Assembly (NCBI RefSeq): GCF_000149955.1
Contig: NC_030995.1
Coordinates: 2,493,548 to 2,557,547, forward strand
DNA: 64,000 bases
Direction of reading: 5' to 3'
Source of the DNA: Fusarium oxysporum f. sp. lycopersici 4287
Lineage: Eukaryota > Ascomycota > Sordariomycetes > Hypocreales > Nectriaceae
Shown: one piece after another, positions 10,208 through 22,452 of the stretch
How the letters are laid out: the number at the start of each line of letters is the position of its first letter
Position numbering within the stretch: position 1 is the first letter of the stretch
The notes under the pieces: model-generated
The model's input: only the letters and a program-made list of their open reading frames with translations
Told to the model about the DNA's origin: nothing
Database searches by the model: none
Position numbers and translations under genes: made by a program

Positions 10208-12417
10208 ATGTTTGGAACCTTCTCTGCTTCCAGCTCACCCACTCCGTCAAGAAAACCCAAGCGCAATCAGGTATCAAAGGCCTGTGACTCGTGCCGACTG
10301 CATCGCGTCAAATGCGATACCGAATACCCATGTCAGAATTGCTCAAGCAAAGGTTGGCAATGTAATAGCACGAGCCGACAGAGTCCTGGCTGGAATCTAT
10401 CCCGCGCTATGAGGTATATGTTAAATGCCGTTGACCCTGTACTGACTTCAGTCCCCCGGCTGACACAACCCGTAGCGAGATCCACAGATTGAGAGCTCAG
10501 GTGAAAGAGCTTGAGGGACAGCTCAAAGATACGAATATCCCGACGCCGCCAGATGAAGATATTTCGGGACTCATATCGCAACATTCGTCTCCCAGCCTAG
10601 TCCCATTCCACAACGAGGGAGTTCAATTCGATACCGCGACGGCCAATCAATCATCAGCTCCCAGCACTCAGTTTTATGGGCCTTCATCAACGTACTACTT
10701 CATTCATTGTATCAGCCAGCGTCTCAAAGCAAATGGTTTAGCCCTGAACGCCGATCAGGAGCCTCACAGCTTGATACCCAACTCGGCAAGCAGATCTATG
10801 GTCAACGTCATCAATACTCCGGATGCCGAGTTAGATGAACACCAAACCTCAGATAACGCGGTGCCGACTAGAGCGGCTCATGGGTTGGCTGAGAAAACCC
10901 TTTCCGGAAAAGACTTGTCTGCAACCCAAGAGGCCTTCTTCCTTGACCTCTTTTGGGACTCGTGGCATTGCTGTTACCAGCTTCTCGACGAGGAAGAGTT
11001 CAAGGCGCACTACAAGTCATTATGGAATGAGCCAATCGGCAACACAAGAAAGGACTCGCCTCTTGTTGATATCGTTTTGGCATTGTGCATGCAGTTCGGC
11101 GTCACATCGCTGCCTCGTCAAAGTGGTTACAAGGCAGAGATTAACTCTCGCGACGCGGCCGTTGCGGGCCGTTGGCTATACCAGCGCTGCCAAAGGCTGA
11201 TATCGTATGACTTGGAGAGACCAACACTGGAGACCTTCCAGTGTCAACTGTGGTCGGCGGTTTATCTAGCCAATGCCTCTTATCAGAATATGGCTCAGAA
11301 CATGCTGGGTGTTGCAGCGCGCACAGCATATACATTAGGACTGCACATCGAACCAGGGGACGATCTACCCGTAAAAGAAGGAGAAGCACGAAAGAGGGCA
11401 TGGTGCATCATGTTCATGTTTGAAACTAGATCATGCATTCGGTTGGGGCGGCCTTGGGTCACCCAAACACAGCGGATTTCACCATTATTGCCTACCAGCG
11501 ACCAAGGCCATGTTACAGCTGGCGTTAATCAGCTGAGATACACCACTGAGAGAGCTAAACTCACCGAGATAGCCCGATCAGCCTTTGACAGTGCCTTTAA
11601 TCACCGACCGAGCGGCGAAGCTTGCACAACGACTCCCGACAGTCTACCAAAAGTATCTGCTTCCAGTATGGATAGACTCCGGACTTGGGCAGAATCTCTA
11701 CCTCATATGCTGAAGACGGAGAGACGGAGTGGTGGAAAGCCTCTCTCAACTGATCTCTCAGAGATTGAGATTGAATATTTTGCGCCAGTCTCGTTGCGAA
11801 GACAGCGCTTGATGTTGGAGCTGTTCTATCACGAACTGATACTGACACTTGGACGTCAATGCATCAGCCAGTCTTTGACTCGTTCTGGGGGCACAGGGAC
11901 CCCCTCATCTCATGAAGTAGCAGACACCTCCGCTTTACACGTAGCAGCAACAACGAAACTTCTACATCAGGTTTATCAAGAATACGACATCTTGAATGGA
12001 TGGTACGAGCCGTTCAACTGTCAATGGAACGCTGCTATAACACTCGTCGGATATCTCCTGGCATGTCCCCAAGACAGCCAAACTGCTACAATCGCCCGCA
12101 CGGCTCTGTCGCAAAGTATTACGGTGCTGGAAAAGATGGGGGAGTTCTTTGGAACAGCTTCAAGCGCGGCTGGCGTGATACGGACACTCCACCAGAGGCT
12201 GAACATGCCGATCGAAGCTCATATGGCGACAGACAGCAACAACATCACACCTGACACAGTCCAAGACATCGACTTCAATGACCTTGGGGCTTTGGACCTG
12301 TCATTTGAGGGTATACTGGGAACTTTTGGGACCGAATCTGAGTTTGAGAGACTTGGGTTTGGCATTTACATGCAGGACTTTCTAGCTAATGATGCTGAGA
12401 ATATGGGTGCAATGTAA
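10208..12417 (+). CDS. Zn2Cys6 transcription factor with fungal-specific middle domain
   Basis: Predicted 715 residues from exons 10208-10413 and 10476-12417; the 62 bp intron (GTATAT..CGTAG) lies after the zinc cluster, and the frame continues as SEIHRLRAQVKELEGQL, a heptad-like linker suited to dimerisation. Zinc ligands are Cys 26, 29, 36, 42, 45 and 52 with a basic RLHRVK loop. The middle region (AFFLDLFWDSWHCCYQLL, and later the KRAWCIMFMFETRSCIRLGRP block) fits the fungal transcription factor domain PF04082. An in-frame ATG at 10175 would add 11 residues; the ATG at 10208 is preferred because it gives a typical Ser/Pro-rich start. The target genes are unknown. Confidence 0.88.
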
Positions 12418-12442
12418 TTGCCGCTCAACAGAACTGTCTTAG

Positions 12443-12990
12443 CTAAGCCCCAAACTTTGCAATATTCTCCAGCACCATGTCCTTCCATCCCTGTACCAGC
12501 TCCTGTCTCTGACCGCCCGGCGATACCTCCACAATAGCCCACAAGAAGTCAACCGCTCTCTGCATATCGTCCTGCAGTGTTGGGGTGTACTCCGTCTCCT
12601 CGAATAACGTGCAGCCCTTCTCCTTGGAACGCTGCTTGAAGACTTCCAGCTACCTGTACTCTTCATCCAGCGATTCCGGGGTGTAGGTCCGATTCCAGAG
12701 AAAGGAGCTTCTTGGGTTCCATTAAGGTATGGCACAACACCAGCGAACTCCCGGTCGAGAATTCCAGTGATTTTGCCCGGCAAAGGGTCGGAGATCATGT
12801 TGGTGAAGTGCAAGTCTTTGTGGGCGAGGCGTAGCTTGACGTTGTTGAGCTGGTCGGCGTGTTTGGGAAGGGCGGCTACGAAGGCTTCAAGGCGAGGGAT
12901 GGTATCTCGCATGAATGCCAACTTCTCGTGGATTTGGATGAGTCGGATATACTTGTTGACATGTGCTACCATGTATTCGACGTATGTCTT
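12443..12990 (-). pseudogene. Aminoglycoside-phosphotransferase-fold kinase, decayed fragment
   Basis: The upstream part (about 12972-12735) keeps the APH catalytic loop RLAHKDLHFTN and the following ILDREFAGVVPY segment. Near 12725-12735 the homologous frame shifts: the family-like continuation (FLWNRTYTPESLDEEY) is in another frame, and that frame then meets TAG near 12650 before continuing (LEVFKQRSKEKGCTLF) to a natural-looking end, ENIAKFGA then TAG at 12445-12443. The N-terminal lobe is not found upstream. One frameshift, one stop and the missing start together argue for a relic. The usual Trp in the metal-loop (DWE) is Arg here. Confidence 0.75.
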
Positions 12991-13525
12991 GTATGATCCT
13001 CCGATATTGAGACTACTGTAGTATGCATTGCTTACGCTGCAACTCTCTCCTACAGATCAGTCTCTCATAAGCAGCGAATCCCAGTGACTCGAATGATTGA
13101 GCATTTGATAGAGATGTATTATTTGCAGTTGAGACCTGAAGCTGAAAGTTTACAATCGCCACATCAGCCTGGAATCTTGAAAAGTAGAGCGTCTATTAAA
13201 CAGGTACCGAGGTTTGCCGGCAACTACCATGCCTTATTGTTATGGTAAAGAATTACTTTACGAACGGGGACATGAGTAAATTTAAAGCCCTCTTCCCTAT
13301 TGCCTATAGTTATTAATAGTTATCCCCGGGAATAGCACTGCCGGATGCTCGGCGCCTCGGCCCTTCCGAGATCAAAGTAGATCCCGAGCTACGGCTCAAG
13401 TGTTAAAGCAAAGAGAAAAAGGTATAAGTATGTGAAATGTCAAGTCTCTTGATTTCTCATGGCTCCATCCCAATTATCCAACATAACCTCTTATCTTGTG
13501 AGAGCTCTCGGAAGAATCGCATACA
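12991..13525. other. Intergenic upstream of MFS transporter
   Basis: No gene supported. It contains the second copy (13119-13151) of the diverged 33 bp repeat also found at 8431-8463, next to the decayed kinase. Confidence 0.4.
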
Positions 13526-15605
13526 ATGGCTGCCTCTCCTGAGCCTTCCTTCAACCAGTCATCTGCCAACATGGCAGAGCAAAAAGTCGACATTGCTAGC
13601 GATTCGTAATCCAATCCCTACCAGAAACCAGCACTCTATTTCACATCTTGCTGACATCCACTACAGGGAGCCGGGGGAGATGTTCCGTCTTGGTTACCAA
13701 GCTGACGACACCTCGTCTGACACTGTCGCCGAGGGGGTAGACCATACAGTTGTTCATAACGTGGAATCGCAGCACGGCTACTACGAGACGAGAGATATGA
13801 CGACCAGGCATGGCCAAGCCAAGACGTGCAAGATAGTCTGCTTCAGCACCAATGACCCGACCAACCCCAAGAACTGGTCCAAAGCGCGAAAGTGGACCGT
13901 CACTCTCACGTTGAGCTGGGTATGCTTCTCCGTAGCGTTTGCCTCAGCCGTCATAACTCCGGGCATCGCCGGCGTTGTTGAGCGCTTTGATACGTCGAGT
14001 GAAGTTGCTTTACTGACAGTGACTCTCTTCGTGTATGGCTTTGGTATTGGACGTAGGTCAATTCGTTAACCTCTTAGTGCAACCTTATTGACAAAAGAAC
14101 AGCTCTTGTCTTCAGTCCTTTGTCGGAACTCTATGGAAGACGCATCATCTATGTACTGACATTTGGCGTTGCGGTTATTTTCATAATCCCATGTGCCGTC
14201 GCTAAGAATATCGAGACGTTGCTAGTGTGTCGGGCCATTGATGGCATTGCTATGAGTGTGCCCGTTGCAAATGTGAGTCTTGACGTAAAGCTACATCTCT
14301 CTGAATCTGTCTGATATGTCGTCTCGTTAGATTGGCGGTAGTCTTGCGGACATGTGGCGACCTGAAGAACGCGGAGTTCCCATGACAGCGTTCAGTGCTG
14401 CACCTTTCTTGGGACCGATCATGGGTATGAAAAGCACAGCGGTCACGGTTCCCGCCCAAAGCTAATCCATTTCTAGGTCCGCTGGTTGGCGGCTTCGTGT
14501 ACGAGAACAAGGGATGGCGTTGGCTGTACTGGCTACAACTCATTATCTGCGGTTTTCTATTTGTGTGTCTCGTCGTCCTTGTCCCCGAAACATATGCCCC
14601 TGTCATTCTTGAAAAGAGAGCCAAGAAGCTACGGAAGCAGACCGGGGACGATAGCTACATTGCGGGACACGAGCTTGCTCAGCACACGTTTGGAGAAATT
14701 GCCCAGATATATCTTGCCCGCCCTCTCAGGCTGCTGGTGACAGAACCAATTGTCACGCTGTTCGCCATCTATGCAGCTATACTGTATGGCCTTCTTTACA
14801 TGTTCTTCGTCGCGTATGTTTGTCACTTTCACCCTTCGCATCCTAGCATGCTGATAGACTCTAGGTATCCGATCGTCTTTGAAGAGGGCAAAGGCTACTC
14901 GGCTGGAATTTCGGGACTCATGTTTATTCCCATCTCAGGAGGCATTGTCGTCGGCCTCGCCGGTGCACCCTTCGTAAACGCACACTACAACAAACTTCGG
15001 TCCCAGCACACTGGCCTTCCACCACCTGAGCTCCGCTTGATCCCGATGATCTGGAGTTGCTGGTTAATCCCCATTGGTGTCTTTATCGTGAGTTTGTACC
15101 TTCTCTCGCCCTACTGACCGATGTATGGAGTGCTCAGCGCCTGGTCTTCACTGTATGTCCTGTTATCCTTCAATTCACGCTGACGCGCCCTTACTTCTAG
15201 TTTGCCTGGACTTCTTACGATGACCTGACGTGGGTCGGACCATGCCTCGCCGGTCTTCCAATTGGCATTGGATTCGTTTTTCTCTACAATTCATTCAACA
15301 ACTATATTGTAGATGCATATCAGCACACAGCGGCTTCGGCGCTCGCGGCCAAGACGCTTGTTCGATCTATTTGGGGTGGATCGACAGTTCTGTTCACCAC
15401 GCAGATGTATGTCGATAGCCGCCATGTATACCCCCAATTCCGACCAGACACTAACTAAGCGAATAGGTATCACGAACTAAATCCCCGATGGGCATCGACT
15501 CTACTTGGCTGCCTTGCTTTAGCTTGCTGCTTCATTCCTATTGCCTTCTATAAATACGGGGCCGCAATTCGCAAGCACTCGAAATATGCATACTCGGGGG
15601 AGTAG
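13526..15605 (+). CDS. MFS transporter, DHA1 drug:H+ antiporter type
   Basis: Eight exons give 544 residues: 13526-13605, 13667-14052, 14103-14272, 14331-14424, 14477-14813, 14865-15087, 15201-15406 and 15467-15605. All junctions are GT..AG and the total is a multiple of three. Family marks are DPTNPKNWS before TM1, LSELYGRR in loop 2-3, and the FLGPIMGPLVGGF motif C region of antiporters. Twelve hydrophobic helices can be followed. The start [11 protein letters not shown] is chosen because splicing it joins smoothly to [12 protein letters not shown] 15 bp microexon (15138-15152) could be used inside the intron at 15088-15200, but skipping it gives the family-like VFIFAWTS. The substrate is unknown. 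A regulator gene follows. Confidence 0.88.
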
Positions 15606-16042
15606 TCAGAAAAGGATCGCAGAAAGGATCAAGGTCAAGCTGGGTCATCTTCATGGCCTTGGAAACAAGCAATGAATAGCGCCTCAGCTGGACCGGCGGT
15701 CAACTAGGAACGGACCTGGGTGCTCTCAGCTTTTTAGAAGTTGATCCAAGCTATAAACAGGGCTAGACACTCGCGCCTACGGCGTAGCCACAGATCCTCT
15801 CAATGACTGGAAAGTGACATGGCTATACACATAACTAAGCACACAGAATATAGAATGCCTAAATAAATAGACGTAATAGAACAGACTGTTGAGAACCTCT
15901 CTCAGTCTGGACTTTGGTGTATGTTATTGCATGGCGCTCTATTGAGTAGGTGATGCGAATCAATGGCACCTCGGCTGTTGAATCGCGTCGGCTGTTGGAT
16001 AACCTCCGATGCTCCGACGCTACAAAACCTGACGTATCAGAG

Positions 16043-16074
16043 CGTCGATCCTTGTCATTAAATGTGGATCGACG
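16043..16074. repeat. Inverted repeat, 9 bp arms
   Basis: CGTCGATCC at 16043-16051 is matched by its reverse complement GGATCGACG at 16066-16074, with a 14 bp gap. It may form a hairpin or be a protein site in the regulator promoter. Confidence 0.55.
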
Positions 16075-16088
16075 GACCTACCATTTGC

Positions 16089-16105
16089 ATTCGGAAGCTC
16101 CGAAT
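16089..16105. promoter_or_regulatory. Palindrome with CGG-N5-CCG, possible Zn2Cys6 operator
   Basis: ATTCGGAAGCTCCGAAT has 7 bp arms around AGC and contains inverted CGG/CCG triplets five bases apart, the kind of site bound by Zn2Cys6 dimers. It lies about 145 bp before the regulator ATG at 16250, so autoregulation is possible; this is inference. Confidence 0.45.
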
Positions 16106-16249
16106 CGCGACCAAGCCGAAGCTACCTTTTGTTTTACTTGGAACCGAAGAGTAAATCTTTTATCTCTGTTAGAGAGCACAATCGTGCCAAGAACATAGAC
16201 TGCCGAAAACTGAAGACCATACACCTCCCACGGTCGCCTAACTTTCAAC

Positions 16250-18397
16250 ATGGAAATGTCCGGGGAACCGCAGAGTCCACATTCGACACGTGCATGCGCA
16301 AGCTGTAAAGCGAAGAAGCTTCGGTGCCTCATGAGTAATGGCCCGCCGTGGACTTGTCAGAGGTGAGTGTAATAGCACCGCCACAGCGTGTTGCATAACA
16401 CATCCTATCAGTAGTTTGTGTCCCTTCCAAGTGCTGACTGTTATGTTTACAAAGGTGCCTGCAGAAGAAACTGGAGTGTGTAATTCCTGAATCACGTCCT
16501 CGGCGGCGCAAAAAGAAAGGTTAGAAGACCTCGTCCACTCTGCCTTGAGATCAAGACAGACTTTTTCTGACACTCTCCTCCTTAGTCTATGAGTCAAGAC
16601 TTGAGCGGCTCGAGCGGGATGTTGGGAGGGTCATGTCGTTACTCCCCGATAACGACCAAAGCTCGCTTGCGTCTGTCCTCGCTGATTCGGAAGCACCCCA
16701 GACCTCGGGGGCTTTCTCTCCAAATTTCGAGCAGCCTACTGTTGATACCGTGATCTACGATATTATCTCCGTGCAACAGGCCGACCTTTTAGTTGCAGAC
16801 TATCGTGATACCTTTGCTGCGAAGTTCCCTTACGTGATCATACCAGAGGGCGTAACGTCACTCGCCCTTCGACAAACAAGCCCCATGCTCCTCTTGGCGA
16901 TCCTTGTCACAACGTCCTGGAAGCTACGAGGCCAGCAGGATCATCTCGATCAAACATTTCTCAAGGCACTCGGTACCAAATTAATCCTAGAAGCTGACCG
17001 AGACATGGACCTCTTGAGGGGATTAATGGTGTATCTTAATTGGTCAGCAAACATGCCTTGTAAATAACTCTGCGTCTGCTTGCTAAAGCGTATTTCTCTT
17101 TAGGATCCACTTGCACACGGCACCAAAGACACAACAAGCCTACCGTCTTGCGTCCATTGCAGCATCGATAGCAGTCGAATTTGGCATTACTCAGCGGCCC
17201 GGAAAGAACAAACACCAGCAGTTGAATGTCGAGACCTTCAATGAAAGACCAAAGGGCTTGTCGGCAGTTGATGCGGAACTTTGGGATCCCGGTGCTAGGC
17301 GAGCTTACCTAGGCTGCTATCAAATTACTACCTGGTTAGTAGACGACCCTTGCCGAGCTCGGCCTGCTTATCAATGTATAAAGGTACTCTATAATGACTC
17401 GGAAGTCGAGTCCGTTGATCTACAACGACTATTTATACACATGCGCCCAGTCTCTCGCTGCCGCTAAGGAAACACCGTCGGATCTAGACCTCGTCTTCCA
17501 TCTCGAGGTTGCTCGTGAGGCCGAGAAAGCATATACTTTCTTCAACTACACCGACATCCAGCAGACTCAGTTCATGGGTGAACAGCAAATACAGGTTTAC
17601 CTAAATGCATTCTCCATCAAAGTGCAGGACTGGCGATTCCGCTTCCCATCTTCACTTACCCAAGATTGTGAGTACAATATTGAAACGTGCTCGGCAGTGA
17701 AAGTCCAGTTAACCACCAGTCAGCCTGCCAACAAATCTGGCCCTGGCTTTTAGAAGCTTTCGTCCGGGAGTTGTGCCTATCAGGAATGACACGAAGTACT
17801 GATTTCTCCATGGCTCGCATTCGCATTCTCGTGGACGCGCTCCTAAGCACAAAAGGCCATTTCGACACATTCTTAGCCATTCCTCCGGAAAACATCTCCA
17901 GCCTACCATCCACACATTGGGCTCTTTTGGGGTACTCTATTCTCCTTACAGCGTCGATATCACTATCGATACAGACCCAAGGATGGAACATTGAATCCGC
18001 GCGTTCTATTATAAAGCTCGATACATATATTGATGCTATCTCGCTTCGAGTGAAGGACCTCTCGTTGGAGATGGGTTCATCGGAACACCTACGGAACTGG
18101 TATGGCGACGCACTCGCAGGCTGGGAAGCAGTCAAGATGCGTTACCTCGCCGCAGGTCAAGAGTCACTATCCGAAACAGAGTCATACTCGCAATCAGCTC
18201 CCTCACATGCCTCACATAAGGCGGTGGAGCAGAGTGATGATCTTGGCCCTCATAATAGTCTTTTGGCCCAGCTTCAGGGAGACCCTAGTCAGAAAGATAT
18301 AGCTGAGAACTCTATAAGACCTCAGAGCGGACTTGAGGCATTTGACTTCTGTGCAGAGACTGGGCTATGGATTATCCCAGATTTTAATTATCTATAA
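16250..18397 (+). CDS. Zn2Cys6 transcription factor
   Basis: Six exons give 607 residues: 16250-16362, 16455-16519, 16586-17042, 17104-17334, 17384-17667 and 17724-18397. All junctions keep the frame. The first intron splits the zinc cluster; joined, it has Cys 16, 19, 26, 36, 39 and 46, with a nine-residue linker that is longer than usual. A basic run RPRRRKKK and a short leucine heptad region follow. The middle shows family-like blocks (LRGLMVYLNWIHLH, YRLASIAASIAVEFGI, ARRAYLGCYQITTWYS). It lies downstream of an MFS transporter in the same direction and may control it; no other pathway enzyme is near. Target unknown. Confidence 0.85.
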
Positions 18398-18674
18398 CAA
18401 GTAATAGGTAGCTTTTAAGAATTATTTATCTTAAGACATATTACTTAAGTACCCTCTATTTATATTACTGGTGCGTATCATGTAAAACGAAGTCCTGTTT
18501 GGTGATTTTAAGCTCGCGGCCATTGGCCTGAATTGCAAAAAAAGACATTTAGCTTACTATGTAGACATTATATTGTCTGATCAGGCAGCAGCATGCACCT
18601 TGAAAGTGCAACATTCAATTGATTGGTCTTACATGCATTCACACTTCTGCCTGGATGTACTTAAATAGGAACGA

Positions 18675-19421
18675 ATGCCCCTCATTTTCAGCCCCAAGTC
18701 AGCATCCCCTTCCTCACCTGTCAACAGCATGCAGAGTCATAATTCGACTATCATTTACCCCAACGTCCCGCAAAATGAAGCAGACCCGCGTTCTCGTATC
18801 AATGTCATGATTGACATCTTCAACGCTGGTCTCTCATCGCGCGCGGGCGGCAAACTGGACCGAGGACTATACCACGAGATCTTCACTGCATACAAACTTG
18901 TTCAGGATTATAAAATCACGCATGGTAGTCAGATCTCCAGACCCCTCACTGAATCGGAGAAGCGAGAGGGTCTCAATGGCAGCTCCCAAATGATCACGGT
19001 GCCCTTACATGGTAACAAGTACAGAGAGATAGACATGGTCTACAACGAGGGTGGAATTACCCATATCGTCGAGGCTAAGAACACCAAGACTGTTGATCAC
19101 AGTCAGCTCCAGCCCAACATCCAACTGGCGCAACAAATCCAAGGAGCCTTGGTCTATGCGATCGGCGAAAAGGATGGTCAGGAACGAGCTCTCAAAGAGG
19201 CATACAAAAAGCTCCAAGCTCAACACCAGTCTAGCAGCACTGGGAACTTCCCTCCTTTGCATGTCCTGCGTATCCCGGACAAAGTCTCGAACATCATGTC
19301 CGACAACAAGCCGATGAGTCTACTGTCGCTTTCATCGACGTTTCAGGTTTCCCAGTTCAACATAGCTGAAGTTACGGGGGAGTTTGACCACGAAGAACGT
19401 GGGTTTTCGCTGTTTAGATAG
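18675..19421 (+). CDS. PD-(D/E)XK-nuclease-like orphan protein
   Basis: Single-exon protein of up to 248 residues; a second in-frame ATG at 18729 would remove an 18-residue Ser/Pro-rich lead. The core resembles a PD-(D/E)XK fold: a helix with Glu68 (LYHEIFTAYKL), a strand with Asp120 (REIDMVYNEGG), then the hallmark HIVEAKN giving Glu133-x-Lys135, followed by a Gln-rich helix (NIQLAQQIQGALVYAI). This order is what metal-dependent nucleases of that superfamily show. The specific family is not recognised, and no methylase or partner gene is adjacent. It could be a domesticated nuclease or a secreted-type polymorphic domain; no signal peptide is seen. Function is inferred from the motif only. 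Confidence 0.6.
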   Translation: MPLIFSPKSASPSSPVNSMQSHNSTIIYPNVPQNEADPRSRINVMIDIFNAGLSSRAGGKLDRGLYHEIFTAYKLVQDYKITHGSQISRPLTESEKREGLNGSSQMITVPLHGNKYREIDMVYNEGGITHIVEAKNTKTVDHSQLQPNIQLAQQIQGALVYAIGEKDGQERALKEAYKKLQAQHQSSSTGNFPPLHVLRIPDKVSNIMSDNKPMSLLSLSSTFQVSQFNIAEVTGEFDHEERGFSLFR

Positions 19422-19558
19422 AATGGTGCATGAGTTAGTTGACTACAGATTCTACGAAGGTTGACAGGTGAAGGATATCAAGAAATACAACGATACAATT
19501 TATGACACTCTATACTATATTTCACCCCACCGTTGGCCGGATGTCTACGGAAATCCAA

Positions 19559-21952
19559 TCAAGGGTAAGGAGATCTCCCGTTACCTTTCCCCGGCTTCTT
19601 TCGAAGCAAGTTCCACCCGGATCTCAGCAGCTGTCCTGTGCTTTCTCCAAGCTTTCCCAACATGGTTAACAGTCTATTGACGCTGTTGCGTTGCCCTACG
19701 AACCATGCGACTACGATGACTAGGGCGTAGGTAAGAAGAGGCATGATAATGAAACTGTTACGAAAGGCTGAAGGCACTGGGACGACACCCTCTGTTGGGT
19801 TGTTCAAGAACGGCAATGCCCAAAAGGTCTGTTCTGTTAGCTGCTATAGTGGCTGGGGGCTTATAGCATGGGTAACCTACCGCTAAGAAGCTGACTGGTG
19901 TGAAAAGAACCGTCACTACGGTGAAGACATAGATTGCCTGGTTTAGCGCCATTGCCTTGGTTGACTCTCGAAGAGACGTGGCGTTGAACAACTATAGAAA
20001 GAGGATTAGCAACTCCTTTTACAAGCATCGTAGAGTATGAACATACACCATCCCGAAGACTGTTGATCTCCTCACGTTTCTTTCTGACCCGGCTCTGAGC
20101 CGCGGTAGTGTGTTCGTTCACATAACGAACGGCATCATCATAACAACCCTTTGAGCTAATATCACACGGAAATGTATATGTCCGATTGAGACTTTTTACC
20201 ATGTCTTCGACGGATGATTGAACCTCGTCTAACCACTCATCAACAATTCTGAGTAGTTGGAGAGCAACAAAGTAGTCTTTGGAACGCTGGAAGGATTTGT
20301 CGAACATGAGATCCTCCACTCGTAAAACATTATCAAAGTCATCCAACTAGAAATTGTATAAGTAAATTGCATCATTTCCGCAGAAGGCAGAGCCGGGTGC
20401 CTCTTCAGACTCACCTTGAAATGAACAAGCTCATCTATGATGTCAAGTGTCTCTCCCCAAGCATCCATACATATTTTAAACACTCTACAGATCTCAAATA
20501 GATAGTGCGTCAGAGGAGTTATATCGTCATGCATACGGTCTTGTAAACCATGACGGCTCCAGGACCTTAAAGCGCTATACTCCTCATCAGGGTCGTATGT
20601 GTCTGGAAACGTCTCTTCATCGGTTAAGACGAGTATGCCGAAAATCGTTTTGGTTTGCTTCAGGACTCGAAAGCTAAGTCTGGCTCGCTTTTCCTGCAGA
20701 CAGACTTTTTCAAGTCCTTGCCGAATCGTCGCTGTTTGTCTCTTGCTCAACAAGCAGTTTTTGTCATCGAATGTGCTGCTGCGCATTCGGTTAAAATAGC
20801 GGATTTGCCAACGTATGACAATATGTGAAGAATGGTTTAAATCCATGTTATATCCGCCTCGAAAGTCTGTTGAAAGGAATGATGTCGAGTACCCCACATC
20901 TAATGAACCACAATCATCGTATGATATACTAAAGGGCTCCTCGAAGCTCAACGCACAAGCAAAAACGGTTATGGGGAAGTATTGAATTCCCTTTAGGAAT
21001 TTATTCGATGTGCAGTACCTAACGAAATGGTTTAGCCATTACGTCCTTTATATAAGACAGTCAACCTCTAACAACAAGGCCCGAGTTGTTTTTACTTACA
21101 CAATCTTTCCGTTTAGGTCGTCTGAACTGTCATACATGATATCCGTGTTCTGCCATAATTAGTTCCCATATAGCATTAGTAAGTCTGAAACGGACGGACC
21201 GGCAAGGTTTTCTGCCCGTTTCTGGCTGCGTAGCACCAATCACGCCATGTGCTTTCATATGCGGCATATTGCGTTTCTCGGATATGAGGAAGAGGAGCCG
21301 GTCGGCGGGCTTCTTGATTTCTTCGACCTGCTCCTCTAATTGATGACCAGGGAGCTTGGACTTTGACGATGTAGCCGCGGCAAGCGACTATACATTGGCT
21401 TACCCCTTCAACGTCCCGGCTCAGAGGCCAAGAGTCGCGAATTAGTCTTTCCACTCGGGCGGCTTCGCTTCCTTCATAAACTCCTGCTTTCCTCCCCGGG
21501 AACAATTCTATAATTTCGCCGTTTCCAGGTCCAGATATCGTTTTAGGTCCATCGCCACTTATACTGATGCCACCAGCCCCTTCTGTGGTGGCACTCAGCT
21601 TGAGCAGAAATTCGTCTCTGACTTTGTTAAGGAGAATTCTCTCATCCAGGAGGTCCAGATGCACATTCTCGCAGATCACATTTTGGTTTGTCGAATCATC
21701 TTCTAGGACTGGCGTATCAGTAGCTTGATGGGATATCTGTTCTAAAGATGGAGGACGGTCTGGAGCGGAGTTTTGAGATGCAGGTGTTTGGCCATTGCAG
21801 ATGACCACTCTTGAACTCTCAAAGCTTTCCGTGTCATTCTGTTCTTCAGGTAAATCTAATGCTTGAGTGGTTGCTCTCAGCTGAAGCTCAATCTCTGTTG
21901 AATTGTCGTTTGCCAAGCTTTGGTCCTGGGATACCTGAGATTCTTGGGACAT
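19559..21952 (-). CDS. CorA-like Mg2+ transporter family membrane protein
   Basis: Six exons give 695 residues: 21952-21200, 21149-21100, 21018-20415, 20346-20047, 19991-19881 and 19828-19559, all in frame. The C-terminal part is diagnostic of fungal CorA-like proteins: a long helical region ends in ALNQAIYVFTVVTVLFTPVSFLA (TM1), a short loop TFWALPFLNNP, then TM2 (PLLTYALVIVVAWFVG) and a basic tail. The loop lacks the GMN motif of true CorA channels, as in most fungal relatives, so magnesium transport is not assured. The first 250 residues are hydrophilic and of unknown role. The first intron uses a less usual GTCCGT donor with a good TACTAAT branch site. MSQESQ is the first ATG near a clean frame; an upstream one would add 28 residues. 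Confidence 0.82.
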
Positions 21953-22452
21953 CGTGAATTGTAAGCCGTGGCAGATGAAATATAATGCATAAGAACGAGT
22001 TGAGTGGGATAACCCAGCGAAGTCGGCAAGCACCATTTATAGGCCATGTACCGTTAGGCGGCCGTAGCCTAAGGAGTCAGTGGGGCAATATCACCTGTAA
22101 CTGAACGTTTATAGCCGCCTGTGTAACCACCCAGCCCTCAGCTCATGCGCCCTCCAGGATGTCTCAGCCAATTACTGCGACTCCAATAAAATCACAAGCA
22201 TAAATGTGTCTTGGCCTTGCTGTAATTGGTACAACACATCGCTCAGCATGACGTTTTATATCAATTCTCGGACCAGCCTGGCGGCCGAGGCCACAGTGGC
22301 CAGCATGGGAATAATTAAGGCTCAGAGTCTGAGACGAGCTATGAGAACATGTTATTTAAAACTCTCACTCTATTTATCTTAAAAATATGTCGATTAATTT
22401 ATTTCCAAAGATTCAAGTCTCCGCTCGTTTGCCATCGCTTTGAAATCAGAGG
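21953..22452. other. Intergenic
   Basis: Lies before the CorA-like gene and after the next gene's stop. An AT-rich stretch is present near 22310-22400; no gene is supported. Confidence 0.4.

Larger units (their letters stand above)
15606..16249. other. Intergenic between MFS transporter and regulator
   Basis: No gene. It contains a perfect-arm palindrome and a hairpin described separately, both close to the regulator start. Confidence 0.45.

Noticed and set aside
13526..18397. Secondary-metabolite cluster (MFS plus regulator)
   Set aside because: No PKS, NRPS, terpene synthase or tailoring-enzyme set is present around it.
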